From Diploscapter coronatus (lineage: Eukaryota > Nematoda > Chromadorea > Rhabditida > Rhabditidae): a DNA stretch of 64,000 nt. The DNA lies in contig OZ038423.1 of the NCBI GenBank assembly GCA_964036155.1, positions 73,175,249-73,239,248 of the forward strand, in the 5' to 3' direction. A program made the position numbers and the translations under genes. The notes under the pieces were generated by a model, which had not been told where the DNA came from, made no database searches, and saw only the letters and a program-made list of their open reading frames with translations. Numbering within the stretch: position 1 is the stretch's first letter; every line of letters begins with the position of its first letter. Positions 53,401-64,000 of the stretch are shown here, piece by piece.

Positions 53401-54161
53401 CATTTTGTCAGCAGAAAATCAGGACTTAGTGTTGCGCAACATTTGTTTCAAACAAATAAAATACTAGAAAAGTTGGATGGAAATCAGCGGAAATTTATCA
53501 ATCTCCACTTTTCTCCTGTTTAACTATTTCACGCATAAAACCTAGTTGAAACACTCGCAAAATAATACCGTTTTATCGCCTATTCTGTACATTTCTAGAG
53601 GCAAGAAGTCACAAGAAAGGCAAGAGAATAGCAATCAGAAAGAGGTGCAAAAACGGTGCTCTTGGCAGAAAATGACGGTACGAGTCAGAGTGGGAATGTG
53701 AGTGACATTTGAATGCGACGCTCATTCAAAACAAATTGACAAGTCGTTATTTTTGACGGAAATTTCACTACTCGCATTACTTAATCAAAATTTGGCAGTA
53801 CTGGTTGGATGAGGCAATTTTTTGAAGATATTGAAGATTTCGACTTTACGGAAAATTCACTCGCTTCACCGAACGCCTCTATTTGGAAAGCCAACATTTT
53901 TCGGCACTTTTTCACTTCCAAAATGGGCGAAGTTTCTGATAATTCGAAAATTCTCAGAATTACTACTGGTTATTTGACAGAAAACCATTTTCTACATTCA
54001 GGAAAACTAGATACTGAGCTAGAAAAATGAATAGGAAAGATGGCAAACATCGATATTTTTTTAAATTTTCGTAAAACTCACGTGTGATTATAGTCTCCAT
54101 AGACGAGGTCCTCGTCGCTGGCCGGCTCGATGAGCAAATCCTCGTCGGGGCGCGGAGCCAT
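35402..54161 (-). CDS. cam-1: ROR-family receptor tyrosine kinase (CAM-1-like)
   Basis: Twenty-two exons in phase: 54161-54082, 47148-47017, 46872-46818, 46617-46504, 42295-42200, 42084-41965, 41660-41552, 41428-41358, 41209-41108, 40465-40322, 40149-40016, 39737-39548, 39299-39079, 38542-38409, 38243-38086, 37830-37684, 37502-37380, 37176-37030, 36870-36803, 36398-36240, 36080-35947 and 35568-35402. They total 2805 nt, or 934 aa. The order is diagnostic: Ig domain (~35-127; FRCEALG...WLKN...DSGYYQC), Frizzled CRD with ten Cys (~200-341), kringle (~346-425; [24 protein letters not shown]), membrane helix (~472-494) and kinase (~590-865). The kinase has [24 protein letters not shown] instead of DFG, YDNDYYK and [16 protein letters not shown]. 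The tail is Ser/Arg/Ala-rich. ROR/CAM-1 binds Wnt through the CRD and guides cell and axon migration and synapse organisation. The first coding exon ([13 protein letters not shown]) lacks a signal peptide, so another first exon is likely. Confidence 0.93.
42296..46503 (-). other. Intron 4 of the receptor kinase gene
   Basis: A 4.2-kb intron between the Ig-domain exons and the acidic linker exon. No exon is supported inside it. The plus strand is purine-rich (the transcript strand pyrimidine-rich), which makes Ser/Phe/Leu-rich minus-strand open frames that are not genes. An imperfect ATGA tetranucleotide run occupies 44917-44937. Confidence 0.55.
47149..54081 (-). other. Intron 1 of the receptor kinase gene
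   Basis: A 6.9-kb intron separating the first visible coding exon from the Ig domain. It is purine-rich on the plus strand, with islands of opposite bias at about 50780-50900, 51130-51330 and 53040-53170 that break the pattern. These could be regulatory islands or unrecognised repeats. Long first introns of developmental receptor genes often carry enhancers; that is general knowledge, not shown here. The open frames listed by eye in this stretch have no matching splice context. Confidence 0.55.
51717..51791. repeat. Short palindromic patch with A and C homopolymers
   Basis: GATCCGATCC near 51717 is mirrored by GGATCGG at ~51781, and the inner words CCGATCTGAT and GTCAGATCGG form a compact hairpin. 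A run of A followed by a run of C sits at about 51739-51758. It lies inside intron 1 of the receptor kinase gene. It is probably a small repeat. Confidence 0.4.
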
Positions 54162-54267
54162 TCTTTTTCAAGCTTTTTGGCCCTTTTCTTCTTTTTCGTT
54201 CGATCGCTCTTCCACTCAGTCGCTCAGGATGTCGTCGCCACGCAGCAGATCGCACCACACATCCTTG
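54162..54267 (-). other. 5' untranslated exon segment of the receptor kinase transcript
   Basis: A TGATTTCAG acceptor ends at 54268, and the 106 nt from 54267 lead to the ATG at 54161. This stretch has two in-frame stops before that ATG, so it cannot extend the protein. It holds a short upstream open frame in another register (MCGAICCVATTS). The acceptor could receive a spliced leader or an upstream noncoding exon. Confidence 0.5.
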
Positions 54268-57200
54268 CTGAAATCATCAACTTTACAGAAATCACGAAAA
54301 AAGCGAGTTTTTCTTGAAAAATTAAATAATTTTTGAGACCGATCAGTTGAAGTTCGGAGAATTTTAATTATTTTTTTCTACAAAATTGTTGAATTTTTCA
54401 AAAAGCCGCAAAAATACGGAAAAACAACAAATACAGAAATTACGAAAACGCGAAAAGAAGAAATAGTGGTTGAATTCCGACAAGTGGTCAAATAAATTTT
54501 ATTTTTTTTCGAAGAAAAAAATCTAGAAATTGATCAATTTGGATTGGATCAACGATAGAAGTAAGATCAGTCCGAGCTACTGGCGCATAGCGGATACGTT
54601 CTTCCACCAAAATTTTGGATTTTTTCTTTCAAATTTTGCAGATACGAAGGCTGGTCAAATTGGATGGATGAAAAGTTATTATTGGAATTTTCGTTGAGTA
54701 ATTCAGGGGCAGAGGGAAGCACGTCAACGAATAAATTACTTATGAACGGAAAAGGGAGTGGAGGAATAGGTAGGGAGGTGCAGGAATGACACTTGCACAT
54801 CGAACAGAGCGGAGGAATTCGATTTCCATTTTCTTTCCTCAAAGTGAAATGATAGATTTGAGATTCGGATAGGCACAATTCCTGCAAATGACATGGAGGA
54901 ATTCAACTGTAAGGTGAAGCTGCTAAAAGCAGTTATGAAGAGCAGTTTACGCAATTAATCATAGATTATATCAAATGGTTTTGGTATTTAGTTTTCATTA
55001 CAGAGAATAAAATTATGAGGAATCCGGAATCCAAAATTTTATCTTCAAAGCCTAACTTCTGTATCAACATTGACTGAGCTGATTACAAATTTTCCTCTAT
55101 TTCTTAAGGACATATGAAAATGAGAAATTGCAAAATGAATGAATAGATGCGTAATTTTTGATATTCTGGAATTCTGAAGAGCTGAGACATATCTTCATCT
55201 TTTCGCTGCTCGTTATATGACCGATATCCCTTCATATCCTCTCTCTCACATTCATGCCATCTACTGCCAAAAGATGAGCACATTACGACGAAAAGAGTAC
55301 AAATTCGGGTCGGCCATCCGAAAATATTACTTCGGACATCAAGTTTCCAAATTGAGAGCATGAAATATTTCTAACTTTCATTTCGTATCAAAATACAATT
55401 TTTGACATTACTTCTACAGGAAGGATAAGTTGAAAAGGCAGTTAAACTTTCCCAAATGATGATGGAAGACATGAAGCAGATAGATAAATTTTGGCATCGG
55501 ATTCTAAAAATCCACTAATATGCGAAAGCTGTAATAAGCCGGGCAAAATAAATGTGCGATAACTGAATGAATCAAGCTAGGCAAACATCTAGAGATTCGA
55601 GCTGTGAAGCGATACATTATTCAATTCCGCGAAGGTAAAAACACCTCGGGCAAAAGTCATTTATGGACAGATTTTTGGAAGGCGGATAGAAATATACCTC
55701 CAAATTTGAACATGATAAGATTTCTAGAGATAAATGCAGAATCCCCAAGCTGCGGTCCCCTTGCAAAAATGCATTTGTGGTAGAAACGTGGTAGTTCAAT
55801 TCAAAAATTTGGAAAAGAAGTTCCTTTCAAACTCCGAATCTCTCAAAAACCCATTCCAGATCGACGATAAACCCCGTAAAAACCAGCACATAATTTTTGC
55901 GTCCATGTAGTTTGAAGTTTGCCAAAATGTGTTAATTTTGAACGACTGGTTATTTCGCGTTTTTCGGGCTAGAAATTTTTAGTTTTATTTACACCCCTGG
56001 TGACATTTCTGCACAAAAATTTTGCTCGAAACATCAATTCAGCATATTTGTTGGGGACCCTAGGAAAATGGCAATAAATTGTAAGTGCAAGATAAATTTA
56101 TCAAGAATAACATGGTAGCTACAAATTCTCTCACGATAGGTACATTTTTCAAGAAATAGATCGAATCTAGGAAAACTACGCTCCGGCCGATGCGAATGGC
56201 TCAAATGAGCAAATGAGAATTCGGCTGATTACTCGGAAAAATGCGGATGCAAGCAGAATGAAACCACCCAAATTGGGACATAAAAACAACGGAAAACGTG
56301 GAGCGCGGATCTCACAAAAATCCAGAGTGGAAATTCATGTAGACTTTCAAAAATCTAGGATCACTAAAAATTCTCGCGAAACTTCGCTTTTATACCAAAT
56401 CACGTTACTTTCAAGCGGCTATTTCGGAATGTAAAAACCTCCCTTGATAGCCCAGGTAGTATTTCGAAAGTGTCGACAGAAATTGCTCCGAAATTTCGAA
56501 AAAAAACAGACCAAAATTTGCCTGACATTCTTCGAAAAGAAGTTGAACATAAAAATTGCGCCATATTTGAGAAAATGTGATGTAAATCGGAAGGAGAAAA
56601 TGAGAGCAGAGCAATTGAGGGAAGAGATTTCATCCGCTCACTTATTTGGAGCATGACCTTCATTCCGAAGGGGTTGGATAAAGACAATACCGAAAGAAAG
56701 CATCTCTTTTGAAAAATGCTGACCAGAATTCCGCTGATAATAGTTTTAAAAATTACTTCCGACTTTCATAAATCTGCAAAAGTTGATAGGCGGAAACTTG
56801 AAAAATGATGATAAACTAAGGGAATTACATTCCCGGGTACAAAAATACACAGGGAACTTGGAAAATTCCGATTCTAATCTAATCCCTCATAACTTCATGC
56901 TCTTTGAACCCACGAAATTATCGAGAAGAAAGACGATTTTTAGGGAAATTGGAAGGAAGTCGCAGAATTTGATGCTCCAAGAACACGTCTGAAGGTGACA
57001 AAGAGACAAAGGGGCGATGAACAAATAAGGAATAGCCTCGGGAAGAACGAAGATAAAGAAATGCGGGCAGATACGGCAATGTGCAAATGCAGAATGCGAA
57101 TGCAGCTTTCAGCTGAATCGATGGGAGGGCAGATGAAAAGATGCAAGGGGATGCCAGAGGTGAGGTAAGAGTGGAATATGAAAACTACACACATCAAATT

Positions 57201-58603
57201 GATGAAAAAGGTGAGAAGGAATAGGTTAGAATAGAAGACATGCCTGGAAAAGTCCTGAAAGCCTCGAGTTCAGGTTCATTTCCGGGCATGAATGATGGTA
57301 AATGATTTTAGAGATCAGATGTGATGTAATGTGCACCATAATTAGTATCTCAACTTGTTGATAAAGCTATGAATGAACTAGGTTAGGAGAAATGATTTGG
57401 AGAAAGAGTCATGAAAATCATAAAAGAGGAAAATGGATAATGAAAGTAATTTGGTTAGGAAGCTGTGTATTGAATAATGATGTTTATGCGTTCTAAAAAA
57501 TGCAATCAACATGAAGAACATGTTAAGATTTTGGCTGATGAAGATGGCTTATGTGTTGAATTATAATGATGTTTAGGTTTGAAGGTTCAGCTTCTCCAGA
57601 AAATTTGGTTCAATGACTGAAGACTGGAAGGAGGAAAATATGGATACAGCGAGACAATAGATTGTTTTGTTGAATTGGTTAAACTAAGGAAGAATGATTG
57701 TTCGGTCAAATTTCAAGTTGTGAAATTGCGAAGCTCGGAATTATCTAGCCTCCATTTCCATTACCTTTGTCAAATGGATATGATTACAAGTGTAATCTGC
57801 CTAAATCCTAGAGGCTATGTACTTTTACAAAGTTCGCAGTTTTTGATTGCGTATTGAGAAGAATAGTGGCGGCGATGACGAAATATCAAAGGTGATCAAC
57901 TCGAATTACAGAATTTCGTAAATTCTTTGTACAAGGTCAATGGTTGAAATGAACTGTACAAGTTGGTGAAATTTAGTGAGAATGATGTAGGTAACAAATG
58001 AATGAGAGTAGGATATTGTACGAAAGTTCATTCGAACTTGCTTGGGAGGTAACAACTCATGCAAAACTGATTCTCTAGTTCTGTAAGACTCCAATAATAA
58101 AATAGCAGAGCATAATTTGTTTGGAATTGGAAGGCCATCTTCACGCGGGCTCACGGAAGACGATGATTTCGTGAACAGCTGTGTGGTAGCAAAGAGGCCA
58201 AAGGAAACGGAATTAGCGAAAGAAAACTAGAGAGTATTGAATATGAGGAGGAGGAAGAGAAGACGGAAACTGGGAGAGATGACCAAATATGGAGAGAAAG
58301 AGGCAACAGAAGAAAGGATAACACGATTATGAACTCTCGACAGAGCTGGTAACAATGAGCGAAACGAAAGCAATAAGCACCAACACTGACCACATACAAA
58401 TAAGGAAATGCGGTAGATAGAAGTGGAATATGCGCAGAATGAAACATTTCGTTTTGGGAAGATTGGAGATTTTTGTAAGTGAAATAATATTGGCGATAAA
58501 ATACTTGTTAAGTTGACTTTGATTTGGAGATGAATTTTCAGGTTTCTTGCATTCTTCATCAAATAGTCACCACCACTATTTATAGTTGTCATCAAAAGTG
58601 TAA

Positions 58604-58743
58604 ATGTAGTATGCGAGTTAGAGTAAGGATGGGCTCCTAAGGTAGGACAATTTAATACCAATAGGAAAAGCAGAATGCCAGGATTATTTTGATGCCAAAT
58701 TTAACCTACCTTAACCCTTACTCTAAATGGCATATACTATGTT
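58604..58743. repeat. Small inverted repeat, MITE-like
   Basis: The arm near 58604-58646 (words GTAGTATGCGAGTTAGAGTA and CTAAGGTAGG) is complementary, with mismatches, to the arm near 58706-58743 (CCTACCTTAACCCTTACTCT and ATATACTATG). The spacer is ~60 bp. It has no ORF. Size and structure suggest a miniature inverted-repeat element. Confidence 0.45.
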
Positions 58744-60171
58744 TGCATGTTTGGTGACGAATACAGGAGGTCGAATTTTCATAATGTAGAGGTAGCGATT
58801 TTGGAAACAAAGTTGTGATCATATGAATGGCACAAGGGTTCGCGATGAAAGAAAGAATTTCCATGTATAGCATCGAGCCCCTGCAACTTACACTTAAAGT
58901 GAAAATGGTCAATGGAAGAATTCGCGTAAAATTTGCATGAATAGAGATAGATGAAGCAGTGCTGCTCTGCTGCTTTGCGAGTATGTTTCCATGCAAGGGG
59001 CTATTGTTCGCACTTCCATCGGCAATACGGCACTTCATTCATGTTCACTCTGCTACTCCTACTCTTTCACCCTTATTTGGATCCTTTGTTTCTCCTCTGC
59101 ACTCGACAAAGCGTTCGGCAGCGGATTTGTGTGGACAGAGATTTGCTCATGCGCAGCGGAGATTTGGTGCTAAGCAAGTGCAATTAACACGCTGAAATGC
59201 AGAACTGCAGAAATGGACATGGGTCATGTATAGGGGAGTTTGGCATGAGAGTTGTAGTAAACAGGAGGATGAAACGATGCTTATGGATAGAAAACAGCGT
59301 ATCTGTAGATCTAATTCAATCTGGCCATGATTTTGTTTCATTCGTGCGGAATATCTTCAAAATCTCCTAGATAGAAGGTGAAAACCGTTGAATAGAGAAA
59401 CGATTTAGAATTTTACTCGAAAGCAAAGTGAAAATCTTAACAATTGCATCCGGAATGTCGCTGCCCAATGATTAAAGTTGTTTTCCAGTAATCGGTCGAT
59501 TGATGATGGGTTTGAGAAGGTTAACGATGGGTCGCGCACAAAATAATTGGCTTATTCGATTATGTAATTAGTGTGATTAGCGACAGTGTGATTATCTGAG
59601 GAATGTCGACAGAAGCAAAGAAAATGTATGCGGAGGGCGACGAGATGCGAGATGACAGCCCAATGGACGAATGGTTTACTTTTGTGTGCAGGGAAGGAGG
59701 CGAATGTGAATGAAGAATAACTTTGCGGATTAGAACGAACAGAAATGGGCGTGGAAGTAAATCGATAGACCTGAAGGTAATCGCTCGCAATTCGAGAATA
59801 TTTGGAGAAGGAAATAGAAAAGCAACTTTCGAAGTTAGATGTTGAAGGAAGAACGTTGGCCATCCGGAATTTTGAGATCGTCACCTTCAAAAAGGATCTT
59901 CGGCAATATTTATTTGGTATTTTGTTGACGTATTCAGAAGTTGTCAGGATAAATGCACAATGTATGAAAAAGTGACAGTACAAGTTGCGTCGTCGATCAA
60001 TGCGTCGAGAGCTTTAAACCTCGAAACGACTAGCCGTTGGCTCATTTGAGCAGTCAGTCAGGCAGGCAGCCAGCTCGGCGATCGAGTATCGAAATGAGTT
60101 AGTCGCTGTCCCTCCAGTCCTCCCCCAGTCTTGCATCCAGTCACTTCTCAGGTTTCCATCCGTGTCTCGCA

Positions 60172-60399
60172 TCATTCCTGATTCTGTCCCTCACTCCCTC
60201 CCCTTGCGTTTTCCTCCAGATATCTCTTACCTAATCGCTTTAAATCTTTATCCAACTTCAACAACATTTCTCCAAATTTCTTTCGCTTTTCTTGAGTTTC
60301 TCTAAATTTCACCATCCCGCTTACTCTCGAGTTTGCCTGGTCTTTCTCGGCCTGTAACATAATCTGTTCTTTCAGTGAAGAGTCAGTCGTGCTGGCCAC
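60172..60399 (-). CDS. Candidate 75-aa charged helical protein or 5' exon
   Basis: An uninterrupted minus-strand frame begins MASTTDSSLKEQIMLQAEK and continues with a Lys/Glu/Arg-rich, heptad-like helix (KFRETQEKRKKFGEMLLKLD) to a TGA. Amino-acid content is far more protein-like than that of neighbouring open frames, and local strand composition is reversed relative to its surroundings. A good donor (TTAG|GTAAGA) lies inside the frame, so it could be the first exon of a longer transcript that ends after ...DLKRL. It has no signal peptide and cannot join ROR exon 2 in phase. I recognise no family. Confidence 0.3.
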   Translation of the reverse strand: MASTTDSSLKEQIMLQAEKDQANSRVSGMVKFRETQEKRKKFGEMLLKLDKDLKRLGKRYLEENARGGSEGQNQE

Positions 60400-60773
60400 T
60401 GCTTGGAATGCAGAATGCGCTCACAGGGGAGGAGATGTAGATATGTGCGTAACGAGTTACAACTTGTAGGAATGAAAAGAATTCAAATCACTGTCGTCAA
60501 GCTTCGGATAGAATAAGCTTGATCAGCTCATAGCAGAACTTTGGCAATGTTGTTATGAATAATAACTTCTAGCAAAGCTTGGTTTTAGTTAAGAGGAAGA
60601 AAGTCAATTCATAAATTATCATCATGGATGACGAAATGTAATTTTCCGAACTGACTCTAGGATGCTGGATCAGAAAGCTTATGAATGATATGAGATTTTC
60701 TGGAGGAAGTAGAGTTCATGCGGCCATTACGATGAACTGAATTGGATGCATTTTGCGTGCAGATATTCGTGGA

Positions 60774-60956
60774 TTAGAGTATGTCGCGGAATGCGTGCTG
60801 ACTCCCACGAGAAATGCTCGAATTTGCCGCTGATTTGATGGGGGATGACACAGCGCAGCCGTGGCAGTCAGGCAGACTACACTGCAAAAGCAGCAGGCAG
60901 CCGCCCTCACTCGGCCTCGTCAAAACCATCAAAATCACCACCAGCGCAATTGACAT
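60774..60956 (-). CDS. Candidate small secreted Cys-containing peptide
   Basis: A GC-richer island on the minus strand. The frame from 60956 starts MSIALVVILMVLTRPSEGG, which looks like a signal peptide, followed by LLLLQCSLPDCHGCA with three close cysteines, a Ser/Ala-rich stretch and a stop at 60774. An upstream in-frame ATG exists at 60977. An overlapping second frame from 60910 (MRAAACCFCSVVCL) is also open, and an acceptor-like TTTTGCAG lies within, so the true gene structure, if any, is uncertain. Confidence 0.25.
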   Translation of the reverse strand: MSIALVVILMVLTRPSEGGCLLLLQCSLPDCHGCAVSSPIKSAANSSISRGSQHAFRDIL

Positions 60957-63900
60957 GATGCAAGTTCCAAGAGGCAAGAGATAACAAAGCAGAGAGGAGG
61001 ATATGATTGGCAGTCAACTGCTTGAAGAGTGCACCGAACGCTGCCACAAAGATACACAATGTAATAACATAGTGGTAAACGGGTGAAGATCAAGATCTAT
61101 TGATGGGAGAGGCTAATTCAAGTGCTTGTGTTGTAGAAGAGTTGTTCTGAGAAAATTGGCAGAATTGTTGAAATGGATGTGTAGGTGCTAATTTTGACAC
61201 CTCTTATTTCGATTATGAAAAACAGGAATAAAACTGGATCTTCGACTATCTTCGTTAGGGTGAATTTAGAACGGAAGAAGATAATTCGAAGGCTTCTACA
61301 ACAGTGCTGGACGAAAACCAAAATGTTGAAAAACCGAAACCGAAAACAAAATCGAAATCGAAGCTTTCGGCTTTCAAAACCGCAACTGAAACTTTGATCC
61401 AGCTTTTCTACAGTTCTTTTTTCTAGTGAAATTTTATCATCGTTCTGAGATAGTCCCGAAATAGAATCAATAAATTGTAGGTGAAAGCCATTGTTATGGT
61501 AGAACCGTGGTTTCATATCGAAACATAAATTGTGTGAATGAATGGAGTCAGCAAAGGAAAAGGGAAGTCAGGTGAAGATGAGCTACAAACTGAACAAAGG
61601 AAAGTACTCGAAGTGAACGAACTCGTTGAGAGAGTTCGACAGAACTGGAGAGCAGCTAGGTGAACAAGCGAAATAGCAGACGAACTGAGAAATGCTGAGA
61701 AGCGAGAGATGTTTGAAATGACAAGAGCCGTGAATGAGGAGGCAGGCATATGTCAACGCAGCACAATGAAGAAGAACAATAATGACGAGACGCAATTCAG
61801 CGGAACTACGCTATTCGATAGTCAAGGTTCTAGATTTCGAGAAATCAGAAGATGATATACAAAATTTCAAGAATTTAGAAAATGGTCTGCAGAGTTGAAT
61901 GGATATAACCTAAATTTCGAATGATTCATTAGCAGAAACACAATGCTGCATTATGGTGACTTTGAGCTGTTACTGCACCGAAATTCCACTGTGACTTCGA
62001 TGTTACTTCATATTGTTCCGTAGTTGAAGTGAAGTCAGCTGTTTTTTAGAATCGAACAAGAATGCAAAACGATGGTACGGAAGCGAGTGCTGCATAAAAA
62101 CATATGGAAAGTCGCCACTTCGAATAAATAGGTGTCAATTAAATAGAGATGGGCAAATGTCAGAATATCTGAATAAAAGACTAACACAAGGGTATGACCC
62201 TGTTTGGCACTTCATTGTTGTGTCTTCTTTAGAGCGAATGACCTGCACGTCTTTTTGTTCTGCTCAATTATTTCGTGCACATCCATATCAGTTTGTTGGA
62301 GATTTTCTCACATCATAATGGAGGATGTTAACACAGAAATGGATGAGATATCTTTCCCACTCCATTTTTGCCCTATGTTGGAGGATAGATAGTGAATATT
62401 GACTGAGATCTAGGCAAAAGGGCTCTTCTTCTACTGACCCCTGGCTTCCCGTCTTTTATTCTGCATTCTGTGCACACGTTTCTGTACGTGTCTATTATTC
62501 GTGTCTCTAGCACATTGCGCAACACTCAACACGAACACGGCAATTTTGAGCAAGAGCATCATCATTTAGACAATCTGTAGCAATTTCAAGCATTAGAGCA
62601 TATGGCGAGATTTAGAGAAATTTTGAACTGCACTTTTCTGTTACAATAGGATGATTGAATATATTCATCATCTTACCGCACATTTTCACCCCAGCACTTG
62701 TTAGTTTTCCTCAAACAGGCATACCGTTAGTGAGAACTTGATGAATATCTATTGCTCAATACTTAAATTTGTTTATTTTCTCAGCTTTTGCAAAATTGTT
62801 TATGTGCTTTTCAGTTTGTAATGCTCGTTCCCTAAGATAAAGAACACTGGTTGTTGTTTGTGGCAATTCATTGATAACTCGAACTGCTTTAAGACGACTG
62901 GAAGAATGAAAAGACTGCAAGAGTGCAGTCGTCTTTTGGGAAGAGAACGATTGATAAGTCGTTTACGACAGACTTGAAGCGACGAAATGTGAACGAACAC
63001 TGCAAAGGAAGGCTGATGAAATTGGGAAAGTTTCAACGCCAGCCAAGACGGTTGTTGTCTTGTGTTGAAGGATAGAAAACACGAACGATACGACTGTCAA
63101 AGATAATTCATGCCTCATCCATGAAAGTGCATGTTTACAAAAAGCTTCTTGCAAATAATTTCGAACGGAGAAAGCGTCGATCCCAAAAGGTATCGAAAAT
63201 CGCGTCTGTACTTTACCTTACTTGTCTAATTTTTCAAAATCTGTACCTATACCTGTATACCTGCTCATACCCTAATTGCAAAAATTTTCGCTTATAGAAG
63301 CTCGAAGTTATTAATATAGATCTAAACTATACTTTTAGCCCGCCGCAGGCAAAGCTGATCTACAAATCTTAGTTTTTTCTTACTATAAGTGCAAAAAACA
63401 ATTTTGAAAATTTTCATAGCGTACCTGTACCTTGCCTGTTGGCATCCCTGAGAGAAAGGACAAAGACTAGATAGCTTTGTATTGCAGTGAGCAACAAAAA
63501 TAACGTTGAAACGATAAAGCCTGTGCAACTAATGTGTATTATTCATGTTTATCAAAATTTCTTTGAGCTTTCCGTATCGATGAAATAGACTTCACAAAAT
63601 AATAATAGTTACAAATGAATTTTGTGCTATTATTCATTGCATTTCTCCGAACGAAATTTTATGTAATGCGATTCGGAATTTTATGTCCGGTAAAGGAATG
63701 AGTCGATTTTGTTGAATTCAGAATGACCTAATATCGAATTTGCTCTTTGCACATCTAACACGTTATCAGGGAAAAATAGCTGTCAAATTTAATCTCTTCG
63801 TCTGTCAAATTGTACACTTTTATCGAAATGTCGTTAATTCAAAAATAACTTTACCGGTTAAGCCGATTAGATGTTGAAATGTTTTCGTGCAAATTTTATA

Positions 63901-64000
63901 AGATAACAAAGACATGGCGTATTTCTTGAAAAACATAAAGATTTACGTGAAATTATTATGTTAAAATTGATAATGAATCATTAAAGTTCGATCGATCAAC

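Larger units (their letters stand above)
54268..64000. other. Upstream region of the receptor kinase gene, largely without genes
   Basis: Nearly 10 kb with no well-supported gene. Purine richness on the plus strand continues from the ROR introns to about 62 kb, which would fit noncoding 5' exons and introns of a longer minus-strand transcript. The bias flips locally at about 60060-60400 and around 58950-59110. Candidate short coding segments at 60172-60399 and 60774-60956 are listed separately. After 62 kb the sequence is plain AT-rich, with no tRNA or other RNA gene seen. Confidence 0.45.

Overview
This window looks like a gene-rich stretch of a nematode genome. It is AT-rich. Many introns are only 43-50 nt long and end in TTTCAG or TTTTAG, and acceptor-like TTTCAG sites sit just upstream of start codons, as expected for spliced-leader trans-splicing. 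The gene set fits this: a CAM-1/ROR-type receptor kinase, a CTR copper transporter, a nematode-style mercaptopyruvate sulfurtransferase and trans-2-enoyl-CoA reductase. All gene models were built by hand from splice signals and reading phase. No transcript evidence or database search was available.

Layout. 0.1-3 kb (+): trans-2,3-enoyl-CoA reductase, 8 exons, 308 aa. 4.1-6.4 kb (-): tandem-rhodanese sulfurtransferase, 9 exons, 328 aa. 7.1-8.1 kb (-): CTR copper transporter, 3 exons, 132 aa. 9.5-9.7 kb (-): a 33-residue candidate secreted peptide with one 43-nt intron. 9.7-11.9 kb: a foldback element. 12.5-16.5 kb (+): an unrecognised, highly charged 720-aa protein whose middle is encoded by nine tandem 45-nt micro-exons, most of them on an exact 199-bp period. 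17.3-20 kb: degraded gene remnants on both strands, one carrying a MITE-like inverted repeat. 21.9-26.4 kb (-): a VPS4-type AAA ATPase that has lost its MIT domain and reads in frame into a four-helix membrane domain (725 aa). 28.4-33.5 kb: a 5-kb pile-up of inverted-repeat elements. 35.4-54.2 kb (-): a ROR/CAM-1 receptor tyrosine kinase, 22 exons, 934 aa, with introns of 4.2 and 6.9 kb. 54.2-64 kb: mostly noncoding, with two weak ORF candidates.

The most interesting part is 11.9-27.1 kb. Two unrelated, lineage-restricted-looking genes, the micro-exon gene and the VPS4-membrane fusion, face each other. Each is preceded, 100-145 bp before its start codon, by a near-identical ~485-bp module in the same orientation relative to the gene. 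This suggests a duplicated or transposon-derived promoter that drives both. The ROR gene is otherwise conventional, but it has DFS in place of the kinase DFG motif and no signal peptide on its first visible coding exon. The housekeeping genes at the left (lipid elongation, sulfur transfer, copper uptake) are independent units with no sign of an operon.
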